This document shows, piece by piece, positions 43,562-51,293 of a stretch of 64,000 bases of DNA. The stretch lies in the NCBI GenBank assembly GCA_910586125.1, contig CAJUHP010000014.1, forward strand, positions 1-64,000, given 5' to 3'. The notes beneath the pieces are model-generated. The model was not told where the DNA came from, searched no databases, and worked only from the letters and a program-made list of their open reading frames with translations. Source of the DNA: an uncultured Lachnospiraceae bacterium (lineage in GTDB: Bacteria > Bacillota > Clostridia > Lachnospirales > Lachnospiraceae). A program made the position numbers and the translations under genes. The first letter of the stretch is position 1; each line of letters begins with the position of its first letter.

Positions 43562-46500
43562 ATGGGTAGAAAAATGAAATCCATGGATGGCAACCATGCC
43601 GCCGCGCATGTATCCTACGCCTATTCCGACGTAGCTGCCATCTACCCGATCACCCCTTCGTCCGTTATGGCGGAAGCCACCGACGAGTGGGCTACACAGG
43701 GGAGAGAGAACATCTTCGGCCAGACCGTTCAGGTGACGGAGATGCAGTCCGAAGCCGGAGCCGCCGGCGCGGTGCATGGCTCCCTGACCGCAGGCGCACT
43801 GACCACGACCTTCACGGCGTCCCAGGGCCTGCTTTTAATGATCCCCAACTTATACAAGATTGCCGGCGAGCAGCTTCCGGGCGTATTCAACGTTTCGGCC
43901 CGCGCCATCGCCAGCCACGCGCTGTCCATTTTCGGCGATCACTCCGACGTATATGCCTGCCGTCAGACCGGCGCGGCTATGCTGTGTGAATCCAGCGTAC
44001 AGGAAGTCATGGATCTGACACCCGTGGCACACTGTGCCGCGATCAAGGGCAAGCTGCCTTTCATCAACTTCTTCGACGGCTTCCGCACCTCCCATGAAGT
44101 GCAGAAGATCGAGACCTGGGATTACGAGGATCTGAAGGATATGATGGATCTGGACGCGGTCGATGCATTCCGCGCAAACGCGCTGAATCCCAATCATCCC
44201 CGCCAGAGCGGTTCCGCGCAGAACCCCGACATCTTCTTCCAGGCCAGAGAAGCCTGCAACCCCTACTATGACGCGATGCCCGCCATCGTAGAGGAGTACA
44301 TGAACAAAGTCAATGAGAAGATCGGCACGAACTATAAGCTGTTCAACTACTACGGCGCTCCCGACGCCGAGCATGTCATCATTGCCATGGGTTCCGTCTG
44401 CGAGACCATCGACGAGACTATCGACTATATGATGGCCAGAGGGGACAAGGTCGGCCTGATCAAAGTCCGCCTGTATCGTCCGTTCAGCGCCAAGCACCTG
44501 ATCGACGCCATCCCGGATACGGTGAAGCAGATCAGCGTCATGGATCGGACCAAGGAGCCCGGCGCGCAGGGCGAGCCTCTGTATTTGGATGTGGTAGCCG
44601 CCTTAAAGGGCAGCAAGTTCGACAGCGTACCGGTGTTTATGGGCCGTTATGGTCTGGGTTCCAAGAACACCACGCCCGGCCAGATCATCGCCGTATTCAA
44701 CAACACCGAGAAGAAGGTATTTACTATCGGTATCGAGGACGATGTGACGCATCTGAGCCTGACGGTCGGTGAAGATCCGAACACCACACCGGAGTCCATC
44801 ATTAGCTGCAAGTTCTGGGGTCTGGGTGCGGACGGCACCGTCGGTGCCAACAAGAACTCCATCAAGATCATCGGAGACAACACCGATATGTATGCGCAGG
44901 CATACTTTGACTATGACTCCAAGAAATCCGGCGGCGTGACGATCTCTCATCTGCGCTTCGGCAAGGACAAGATTCAGTCCACCTACCTGATTTCCAAGGC
45001 GAATTTCGTAGCCTGCCACTGCCCGGCCTATGTGCGCAAGTACAACATGGTTCAGGATATCAAGAAGGGCGGAACCTTCCTGTTAAACTGCTCCTGGACG
45101 CCGGAGGAGCTGGAGCACCATCTGCCCGGCCAGGCCAAGAGATACATCGCACAGAATGATATCAAGGTGTACACCATCGACGGTATCAGCATCGGCAAGG
45201 AGATCGGCCTAGGCAAGCGCATCAACACGATTTTACAGTCCGCCTTCTTTAAGCTGGCAAATATCATTCCGGAGGAACAGGCTCTGGATCTGATGAAGAA
45301 GGCCGCCAAGGCGACCTATGGCAAGAAGGGCGACGACATTGTCAATATGAACTATGCCGCCATCGACGCCGGCGCACAGAGAATTGTGGAGATTCCGGTT
45401 CCCGAGAGCTGGAAGAACTGCGAGGACGAAGATCTGGGAGAGGGCGCGATTGACACCAGCACCGCTGCGGGCCGCTTTGCCGCCAACATCCAGAGAGCGG
45501 TCAACGGCCAGGAGGGCAACCGCCTGCCGGTATCGGCCTTTAATGAATATGTGGACGGCAACACGCCCTGCGGTACTTCCGCGTATGAGAAGCGCGGCGT
45601 GGCTACCGATGTGCCGGTATGGAATCCGGACAACTGCATTCAGTGTAACTTCTGTTCCTATGTATGCCCGCATGCGGTTATCCGTCCTGTGGTGACAAAC
45701 GAGGAGGAGGCGAAGAATGCGCCGGCCGGTATGCAGAAGCTGCCGATGACCGGAATGCCCGGCTACTATTTCACGATGTCCATCTCTTCTCTGGACTGCA
45801 CCGGCTGCGGAAGCTGTGCCAATGTATGTCCGGGCAAGAAGGGCGAGAAGGCTCTGGTAATGCAGAGCTTTGAGGAGAATGTAGGGCAGCAAGAAGTATT
45901 TGATTTCGGCGTGAAGATGGAGACCAAACCGGAAGTTCTTGAGAAATTCAAGGAGACCACGGTGAAGGGCAGCCAGTTCAAAAAGCCGCTCTTAGAGTTC
46001 TCCGGCGCCTGTGCAGGATGCGGCGAGACTCCTTATGCGAAACTGATGACGCAGCTCTTTGGCGACCGGGCTTATATCGCCAACGCCACCGGCTGTTCCT
46101 CCATCTGGGGCAACTCTTCCCCGTCCACGCCTTACACGACCAATTCCAAGGGACAGGGTCCGGCATGGTCCAACTCTCTGTTTGAGGATGCGGCGGAGTT
46201 CGGTTACGGCATGAAGCTGGCACAGAATGCTGTCCGCGCCGGCCTGAAGGCAAAGATTGAGAACATTGTTGCAAACGGCGAGAACGAAGCCGTCAAGGCG
46301 GCGGGCCAGGAATGGCTTGACACCTATGAAGTGGGCGCGTTAAACGGCGCGGCTACGGACAAGCTGGTAGCGGCTCTGGAAGCCTGCGGCTGCGATCATG
46401 CAAAGGCGATTCTGAAGCAGAAGGATTTCCTGGCCAAGAAGTCTCAGTGGATTCTGGGCGGCGACGGCTGGGCTTACGATATCGGTTTCGGCGGCCTGGA

Positions 46501-47104
46501 CCATGTGATCGCTTCCGGACAGGATATTAATATTCTGGTATTTGACACGGAGGTTTACTCCAACACCGGCGGTCAGGCTTCCAAGGCGACCAACGTCGGC
46601 GCTGTGGCACAGTTCGCGGCCGGCGGCAAGGAAGTGAAGAAGAAAGACCTGGCGGCGATTGCCATGAGCTACGGTTATGTGTATGTGGCGCAGATCGCGC
46701 AGGGTGCGGATATGAATCAGTGCATTAAGGCGCTGGTGGAGGCGGAGAGCTATCCCGGACCTTCCATCGTGATCGCGTACGCTCCTTGTATCAACCATGG
46801 TATCAAGAAGGGCATGAGCAAAGCGCAGACCGAGGAGAAAGAGGCGGTACAGGCCGGTTACTGGCACTGCTTCCGCTACGATCCTCGTCTGGCAGCCGAG
46901 GGCAAGAATGCGTTCATGCTGGATTCCAAGGCTCCGAACATGGAGAACTATAAGAACTTCTTAAACGGCGAGGTTCGTTATAACTCTCTGGTCCGCTCCA
47001 ACCCGGCCAAGGCAGAGAAGCTGTTTGCCAAGTCCGAGCAGTTGGCTCAGGAGAAGTATGCGCACCTGCAGAAGCTGGTGACGCTGTACAGCGCCGGAGA
47101 ATAA
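43562..47104 (+). CDS. nifJ: Pyruvate:ferredoxin (flavodoxin) oxidoreductase
   Basis: Single-chain PFOR, 1180 aa, the standard size. It converts pyruvate and CoA to acetyl-CoA and CO2 and reduces ferredoxin, the core of strictly anaerobic energy metabolism. ATG 43562 follows AGGAGG; an ATG at 43514 lies inside the -10 region. Order: pyrimidine-binding domain (YAYSDVAAIYPITPSSVMAE), domain II, CoA-linked domain III, the EKR region, two 4Fe-4S clusters in CIQCNFCSYVCPHA and CTGCGSCANVCPG, then a third cluster Cys pair in CAGCGET and the TPP domain (GDGWAYDIGFGGLDHV, VYSNTGGQ). All motifs are intact. Confidence 0.97.
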   Translation: MGRKMKSMDGNHAAAHVSYAYSDVAAIYPITPSSVMAEATDEWATQGRENIFGQTVQVTEMQSEAGAAGAVHGSLTAGALTTTFTASQGLLLMIPNLYKIAGEQLPGVFNVSARAIASHALSIFGDHSDVYACRQTGAAMLCESSVQEVMDLTPVAHCAAIKGKLPFINFFDGFRTSHEVQKIETWDYEDLKDMMDLDAVDAFRANALNPNHPRQSGSAQNPDIFFQAREACNPYYDAMPAIVEEYMNKVNEKIGTNYKLFNYYGAPDAEHVIIAMGSVCETIDETIDYMMARGDKVGLIKVRLYRPFSAKHLIDAIPDTVKQISVMDRTKEPGAQGEPLYLDVVAALKGSKFDSVPVFMGRYGLGSKNTTPGQIIAVFNNTEKKVFTIGIEDDVTHLSLTVGEDPNTTPESIISCKFWGLGADGTVGANKNSIKIIGDNTDMYAQAYFDYDSKKSGGVTISHLRFGKDKIQSTYLISKANFVACHCPAYVRKYNMVQDIKKGGTFLLNCSWTPEELEHHLPGQAKRYIAQNDIKVYTIDGISIGKEIGLGKRINTILQSAFFKLANIIPEEQALDLMKKAAKATYGKKGDDIVNMNYAAIDAGAQRIVEIPVPESWKNCEDEDLGEGAIDTSTAAGRFAANIQRAVNGQEGNRLPVSAFNEYVDGNTPCGTSAYEKRGVATDVPVWNPDNCIQCNFCSYVCPHAVIRPVVTNEEEAKNAPAGMQKLPMTGMPGYYFTMSISSLDCTGCGSCANVCPGKKGEKALVMQSFEENVGQQEVFDFGVKMETKPEVLEKFKETTVKGSQFKKPLLEFSGACAGCGETPYAKLMTQLFGDRAYIANATGCSSIWGNSSPSTPYTTNSKGQGPAWSNSLFEDAAEFGYGMKLAQNAVRAGLKAKIENIVANGENEAVKAAGQEWLDTYEVGALNGAATDKLVAALEACGCDHAKAILKQKDFLAKKSQWILGGDGWAYDIGFGGLDHVIASGQDINILVFDTEVYSNTGGQASKATNVGAVAQFAAGGKEVKKKDLAAIAMSYGYVYVAQIAQGADMNQCIKALVEAESYPGPSIVIAYAPCINHGIKKGMSKAQTEEKEAVQAGYWHCFRYDPRLAAEGKNAFMLDSKAPNMENYKNFLNGEVRYNSLVRSNPAKAEKLFAKSEQLAQEKYAHLQKLVTLYSAGE

Positions 47105-47139
47105 AAAGCGGCTCTTTAGAGACAGCATAGCAAAATAAG

Positions 47140-47186
47140 AAGAACGCCATGCAGAAAGCATTGTCTGACTGCATGGCGTTCTTTTT
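47140..47186 (+). terminator. Bidirectional terminator after nifJ
   Basis: AAGAACGCCATGCAG (47140-47154) pairs perfectly over 15 bp with CTGCATGGCGTTCTT (47169-47183), then five T. It lies between convergent genes, and the minus strand also runs into T-rich sequence, so it can serve both. Confidence 0.85.
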
Positions 47187-47207
47187 GCAACAAAAAGTTT
47201 CGGAAGC

Positions 47208-47765
47208 TTATCCCAGCATTCTTTGTCTGGCGCTGAGAACCCGGATATATTTTATCATGACTCTCCAAAGCCCCATTCCAGTCAGATACAATACAACGCT
47301 GACCAGGATCGACAGCGGAAAGGAAACGATGGGAGAGGGGGTGTAGGGACCGATCTGAAACATGATAATAGGCACGTCAAAGCCGGTCAGCGCGCCGATC
47401 AGATTGACCAGGCCGGCCAGCGGAGTCACGGCGGCGCAGAGGAAGAGTCCCACGGCCAAAACACTGATACAAGGCAGAAAAAACATGAAACCAAGGCCAG
47501 CCAGACTGTAAAATGCCAAAATTTTTCCCAGTTTGTTCCAGCTAAAAGAGAAGTTCTCTGTGATGGAATCCCCCAGATAGGCCGAAGCCAGCTCCTTCGG
47601 GCTGCCTAGACGAGCGGTGATCTGCTGGGGGGAGAGTCCCTGACAGTCCTTCAGCTCCAGCATTTCACTGTGGATCTCCCGGATAATATCTGCCCGCTCG
47701 GTCGGGGACAACGGTTTTAAATATTTTTCAATCTGTTCCAGATACTGGTTCAGGGTCGCATCCAT
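47208..47765 (-). CDS. HAAS-domain (DUF1700-like) membrane protein
   Basis: 185 aa. The N-terminal soluble part is the HAAS-type helical domain (MDATLNQYLEQIEKYLKPLS, then SPTERADIIREIHSEMLEL and ARLGSPKELASAYLG), followed by three to four membrane helices. Such proteins are usually encoded next to PadR regulators, as here; they are thought to act as membrane partners or targets of the regulator in envelope stress. Start ATG 47765 after AAAGGAG. The gene overlaps the padR end by 38 bp. Confidence 0.85.
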   Translation of the reverse strand: MDATLNQYLEQIEKYLKPLSPTERADIIREIHSEMLELKDCQGLSPQQITARLGSPKELASAYLGDSITENFSFSWNKLGKILAFYSLAGLGFMFFLPCISVLAVGLFLCAAVTPLAGLVNLIGALTGFDVPIIMFQIGPYTPSPIVSFPLSILVSVVLYLTGMGLWRVMIKYIRVLSARQRMLG

Positions 47766-48102
47766 TTTCGATTTCTCCTTTCATGGCCGCTACGGCGTCG
47801 GATAAATGGTTCCATTCGCAGGACATAGATTCAAGATATTCCTGTCCTTTCGGTGTGATCGCATAGTACTTGCGGGGCGGAAGCCCCTCGGTGGTTTCCT
47901 GCCAGTAGGAGGACAGAAACCCATCCTTTAAAAGCCGGCGCAAAAGCGGATAGATGGTACTTTCCTTCGCGGCCAGAATCGGCCATTGCTCCAGGCGGCT
48001 GATGATTTCATAGCCATAGCAGGCGCGGGTGCGGATCATCAGCAGGATACAGAATTCCAAGGTTCCGCGCCGGATCTGTGATTTCCATTCATCAATATAC
48101 AA
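47728..48102 (-). CDS. PadR-family transcriptional regulator
   Basis: 124 aa from a TTG at 48102, chosen because AAGGAGG sits seven bases before it; an ATG at 48126 would place that ribosome site inside the gene. Typical PadR winged helix: KSQIRRGTLEFCILLMIRTR, CYGYEIISRLEQWP, AKESTIYPLLRRLLKDGFLS, KYYAITPKGQEYL. PadR repressors usually control their own operon. A promoter with an overlapping ACTATTATAGT palindrome lies directly upstream. Co-transcribed with the HAAS protein. Confidence 0.9.
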   Translation of the reverse strand: MYIDEWKSQIRRGTLEFCILLMIRTRACYGYEIISRLEQWPILAAKESTIYPLLRRLLKDGFLSSYWQETTEGLPPRKYYAITPKGQEYLESMSCEWNHLSDAVAAMKGEIENGCDPEPVSGTD

Positions 48103-48124
48103 TAGTATTCCTCCTTTCTTATAC

Positions 48125-48153
48125 ATCGTACCACACAGTACTATTATAGTCAA
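48125..48153 (-). promoter_or_regulatory. PadR promoter with palindromic operator
   Basis: On the minus strand: TTGACT (48153-48148), a 17-bp spacer and TACGAT (48130-48125). The perfect palindrome ACTATTATAGT (48140-48150) overlaps the -35 and spacer, the expected place for autorepression by PadR. Confidence 0.55.
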
Positions 48154-48219
48154 TAGTATATCGCCAAAAGTGTATAAGAAAAAGAAAAAGGGGAAGACTG
48201 AGGAAAGAGCAGCCGCTTT

Positions 48220-48249
48220 CGTGAAATGTCGGATTTTCTGCGTGAAATG
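48220..48249. promoter_or_regulatory. LytTR-type direct repeat
   Basis: CGTGAAATG occurs at 48220-48228 and again at 48241-48249: a perfect 9-bp direct repeat with a 12-bp spacer. This is the geometry of AgrA/LytTR sites. It ends just upstream of the -35 position of the kinase promoter, so the LytTR regulator at 50424 probably activates its own operon. Confidence 0.6.
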
Positions 48250-48271
48250 CCTGTCGTTTTAAAGCGTCATG

Positions 48272-48280
48272 TGGTATGAT
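48272..48280 (+). promoter_or_regulatory. Extended -10 promoter of the kinase operon
   Basis: TGGTATGAT (48272-48280). The -35 region is poor (TGTCGT at 17 bp), which fits an activator-dependent promoter next to the 9-bp direct repeats. A translation start inside it (48269) can be excluded. Confidence 0.5.
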
Positions 48281-48337
48281 AAAATGAATGCTGCTGCTGA
48301 GAAGATTCATCCGCCGGATGGCAAGGAGAATAAAAGG

Positions 48338-50407
48338 ATGCTTTTTTTCTATCATACCCATTTCTATTTACAGGCGCTCATTCCGTTTGGCGTCTTTCTG
48401 TATATATGCTGGATTCTTTGCGGGCGCCGCTTTTCCAAGCCGGCATTCTGGCTGTGGCAGGGCGGCACGCTGGCAGGCGTTCTGCTGCTGCAGGCTTTTC
48501 TGATTCTTTCCGGGCAGGACGACATGCTGATTCTGAATCTTCTGCCAATCACGGCATATCTGCCGATGATCGTCAGCCTTCATTTTTGTTCGTCAGCCTC
48601 CTTTTTTCAGACCTGCCCTGTCTGGATGATCGGGGCATTGTCCGCTTTCAGCCTGCGTTTTTTCAGAAAATTTTTGGAGCTGCAGTACGGGGGCTCCCAA
48701 TGGATGATTACCGGTGTCCTTTTTGCGGCTGCCGTATTGTTGGGCGGGTTGGTTTTTGTCTTTCTGCGCCGACCGTTTCAGGACTTTGCGAAGGGACGGA
48801 CAGGAGCGTGGTTTCCTTTTGTCTTTCCCATGATTATGGTTTTTGTGCTGTTTTCTTACTTTGGAAACAGTACGGCGAGTTCGATTTTGCTGATCCTGAT
48901 CCTTTTAACAGCGCTGTCCATGCTTCTGGTTCTTTCCCGGCAGATCGTTTTGCAGGTATCCGTTCAAAAGAGCCGGCAGATGGAATGCCAGGTGAAAAAG
49001 CAGTTGGAATCGCAGCGGAAGGAGTATGAGGCCATTCAGGAAAAAATGGCGCAGGGCAGAATATACCGCCACGATATGCGGCATCATCTGGCGGTTCTTG
49101 ATGGGCTGCTTAATCAGAATGACGGGGAGGAAGCAAAGCGGTATATCCAGAGTCTGGTCGGGAAGCTGAACGGTCTGGAGGCCGAGATCTGGTGTCAGAA
49201 TACAGCGGTTAATGCGGCGTTGTCATACTATATCGGGCATGCCAGAGAGCAGGGCTGCCATGTCTTGGTCGAGGCCAATATACCGGCGGAGATTTCGTTT
49301 GACGAAGCGGATATCTGTATGATTTTTGCCAACGCGCTGGAAAATGCCGTCCTGGCCTGTCAGGCGGTCTCTGAACCAAAACGGCGGATTCAGCTTCATG
49401 CGGATTACAATGTCAGGGAGCGTCTGGTTCTGTCCATGAGCAATCCCTGTGAGAAGCCGGTGAAAATCGGGGAAGACGGGTTTCCGGTTACGCCGCCGCG
49501 AAAAGGACACGGCATCGGTCTGCACAGCATAGAGGCGATGACAAAAAAGTATAATGGTCTGTTTCAGTGCCAGTCTGAGGGGGGCCAGTTTATTTTGAAG
49601 GTGGTTCTGTTTGGGGAGGCAGCGAAGGAAGAAACGGAGAGAACAGAGAGACACGTGAAAGAAACTCCCGCCAAAAGGGTGCTTTTTGGGCTGGGAGCCC
49701 TGTTTCTTGGATTCTTTGTTCTGAATTGTATGCCTTCTGTGACGGGGCTTATGGAGCAGATTCCTGTTTTGGGAGGCGTGATTCAGGCGGCAGATCTGCG
49801 AACCTACGGTTTCACCTGGGGGAGTACAGAGATTTCCTGGCCGGATCCCGGCGGAGCCAATCAGGACAACGAAGAGTGGAACGCGCTGGCGGAAGAATTC
49901 TTGGATCAGATGCAGGAGGAATTTCTCCGGGCTGTTATGCGCAAATATGACGGGTACGTAGGGATGGACAGCGATTATACGGTTGTGCGGGACGATGAGA
50001 CTCTGTGCATCACTCATTTTTATGCCACGGTGAATATGGGCGGTTCCGCGGATTACAGCCGCTATATCGTTTTGGATAAACAGCGCGGACAGGTGCTTTT
50101 GCTTTCGGATTTGTTCCGGCCGGACAGCGATTATATCGATGTTGTCAGCCGGGAGATTCTGCGGCAGATGGAAGAACAGGTAGAGGCCGGAACCGGAAGG
50201 TATTATATCTCCGGTCAGGGCTGGCTGGAGGAAGACTGTTTTCACACAGTGGATTCCAATCAGAATTTTTACATAGACGAGACGGGCAGCTTGGTCATTG
50301 TTTTTGACGAATATCAGGTGGCTCCCGGCAGTATGGGAATGCCGGAATTTGTCATTCCGACAAAAATACTGGACGGGCTGCTGGCGGAACCGTCGCTATT
50401 GAGGTGA
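48338..50407 (+). CDS. GHKL (AgrC-like) histidine kinase with C-terminal RsiV-like ectodomain
   Basis: 689 aa from ATG 48338 (AAGGAG nine bases upstream). Six or so membrane helices (1-200), a coiled coil (about 205-240), then the AgrC-type kinase: phospho-acceptor His245 in YRHDMRHHLAVLDGLL, N-box NALENAVLA, G-box GHGIGLHSIEAM (from 390). Unusually, the protein continues: a further membrane helix (about 447-466, FGLGALFLGFFVLN), a QIPVLGGVIQAADLRTYGF segment typical of anti-sigma factors of the RsiV group, and a DUF3298-like extracellular domain (about 540-685, ITHFYATVNMGGSADYSRYI, LVIVFDEYQVAPGSMGMPEF). RsiV domains bind lysozyme, so an envelope-stress or lysozyme signal is plausible. Pairs with the LytTR regulator 16 bp downstream. 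Confidence 0.85.
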   Translation: MLFFYHTHFYLQALIPFGVFLYICWILCGRRFSKPAFWLWQGGTLAGVLLLQAFLILSGQDDMLILNLLPITAYLPMIVSLHFCSSASFFQTCPVWMIGALSAFSLRFFRKFLELQYGGSQWMITGVLFAAAVLLGGLVFVFLRRPFQDFAKGRTGAWFPFVFPMIMVFVLFSYFGNSTASSILLILILLTALSMLLVLSRQIVLQVSVQKSRQMECQVKKQLESQRKEYEAIQEKMAQGRIYRHDMRHHLAVLDGLLNQNDGEEAKRYIQSLVGKLNGLEAEIWCQNTAVNAALSYYIGHAREQGCHVLVEANIPAEISFDEADICMIFANALENAVLACQAVSEPKRRIQLHADYNVRERLVLSMSNPCEKPVKIGEDGFPVTPPRKGHGIGLHSIEAMTKKYNGLFQCQSEGGQFILKVVLFGEAAKEETERTERHVKETPAKRVLFGLGALFLGFFVLNCMPSVTGLMEQIPVLGGVIQAADLRTYGFTWGSTEISWPDPGGANQDNEEWNALAEEFLDQMQEEFLRAVMRKYDGYVGMDSDYTVVRDDETLCITHFYATVNMGGSADYSRYIVLDKQRGQVLLLSDLFRPDSDYIDVVSREILRQMEEQVEAGTGRYYISGQGWLEEDCFHTVDSNQNFYIDETGSLVIVFDEYQVAPGSMGMPEFVIPTKILDGLLAEPSLLR

Positions 50408-50423
50408 AAGGAGGGAATGCTTT

Positions 50424-51137
50424 TTGAGGCTTTGCATCTGTGACGATCATCCGGAGGATGTGGATCGCATCCGGACTTTGACGGCAGAACTGATTTGGGA
50501 TTATCCGCAGTGGCCGATCCAGGTTCAGTCTTTTTCTTCTCCCTTTGATCTTCTGGAATATCTGGAGACAGGCCGGGGGTTTGACTTATATCTTCTGGAT
50601 ATTCTCATGCCGCATATGTCGGGACTGGATCTGGCAGAACGAATCCGGCAGAGGGGGGAGAAGGCAGAGATTCTGTTTCTCACCTCGTCCAGGGAGTTTG
50701 CCATTGATGCGTTCCGTGTCAGAGCTTCCGGCTATCTGCTGAAACCGCTGGAAAAGAAGGCGTTCACCGAGACGCTTCTCTTCTGTATCCAGGCTTTGTC
50801 TTCCGAGAAGAACGCCTCTCTGCTGATAAAGATTCGGGGCGGTCTGCGAAAGATCTGCCTGCAGGATCTGGTTCTGATTGAAAGCTTTAATCACAGCAGG
50901 ATCTGCACGCTGAAAGACGGAAGTAAGCTGGAAACCGCGACCACCCTATCTTCTCTGATGGAGCAGCTTGGAGGGGATGACCGCTTTTTTTCGCCTCACA
51001 GGGCATATATTGTGAATCTGGAGTATGTCAGCGGTCTGTATCCATCGGAGCTTTTGCTGATTAACGGAGAAAAGCTTCCGGTATCCCGCAAGCTGTACGG
51101 GGACTTGAAAGCAGCGTTTATGCGCTTTGTATTCTAA
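50424..51137 (+). CDS. LytTR-family response regulator
   Basis: 237 aa. TTG start at 50424, nine bases after AAGGAGG; no in-frame ATG fits. The receiver domain has the acidic pocket ICDDH and phospho-acceptor Asp59 in LYLLDILMPHMSG, the Thr/Ser in FLTSS and Lys in YLLKPLEK. The C-terminal LytTR DNA-binding domain (about 135-235) is recognised by IKIRGGLRKICLQDLVLIES and FFSPHRAYIVNLEYVSGLYP. Partner of the preceding kinase; likely to bind the 9-bp direct repeats at 48220. Confidence 0.93.
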   Translation: MRLCICDDHPEDVDRIRTLTAELIWDYPQWPIQVQSFSSPFDLLEYLETGRGFDLYLLDILMPHMSGLDLAERIRQRGEKAEILFLTSSREFAIDAFRVRASGYLLKPLEKKAFTETLLFCIQALSSEKNASLLIKIRGGLRKICLQDLVLIESFNHSRICTLKDGSKLETATTLSSLMEQLGGDDRFFSPHRAYIVNLEYVSGLYPSELLLINGEKLPVSRKLYGDLKAAFMRFVF

Positions 51138-51161
51138 TGATCCGAAATAAAGAACAAAATC

Positions 51162-51207
51162 AACCGGATATCCGGCCCGGCAGAGGCGGGAGGAGTCCGG
51201 TTTTTTT
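51162..51207 (+). terminator. Terminator after the two-component operon
   Basis: AACCGGA (51162-51168) pairs with TCCGGTT (51196-51202), followed by seven T (51201-51207). An alternative inner CCGGATATCCGG palindrome competes for folding. Confidence 0.65.
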
Positions 51208-51293
51208 GTATTTAGGAATTGCGAATCCGTGTAAAATACAGTACAATAAAAAGAAAAAACGGAGAATCTATCGAAAAACGGAGGCGGCAGACA

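Noticed and set aside
48269..48337. Earlier start of the histidine kinase at 48269
   Set aside because: That ATG overlaps the extended -10 element and has no ribosome site; ATG 48338 has AAGGAG at the right distance.
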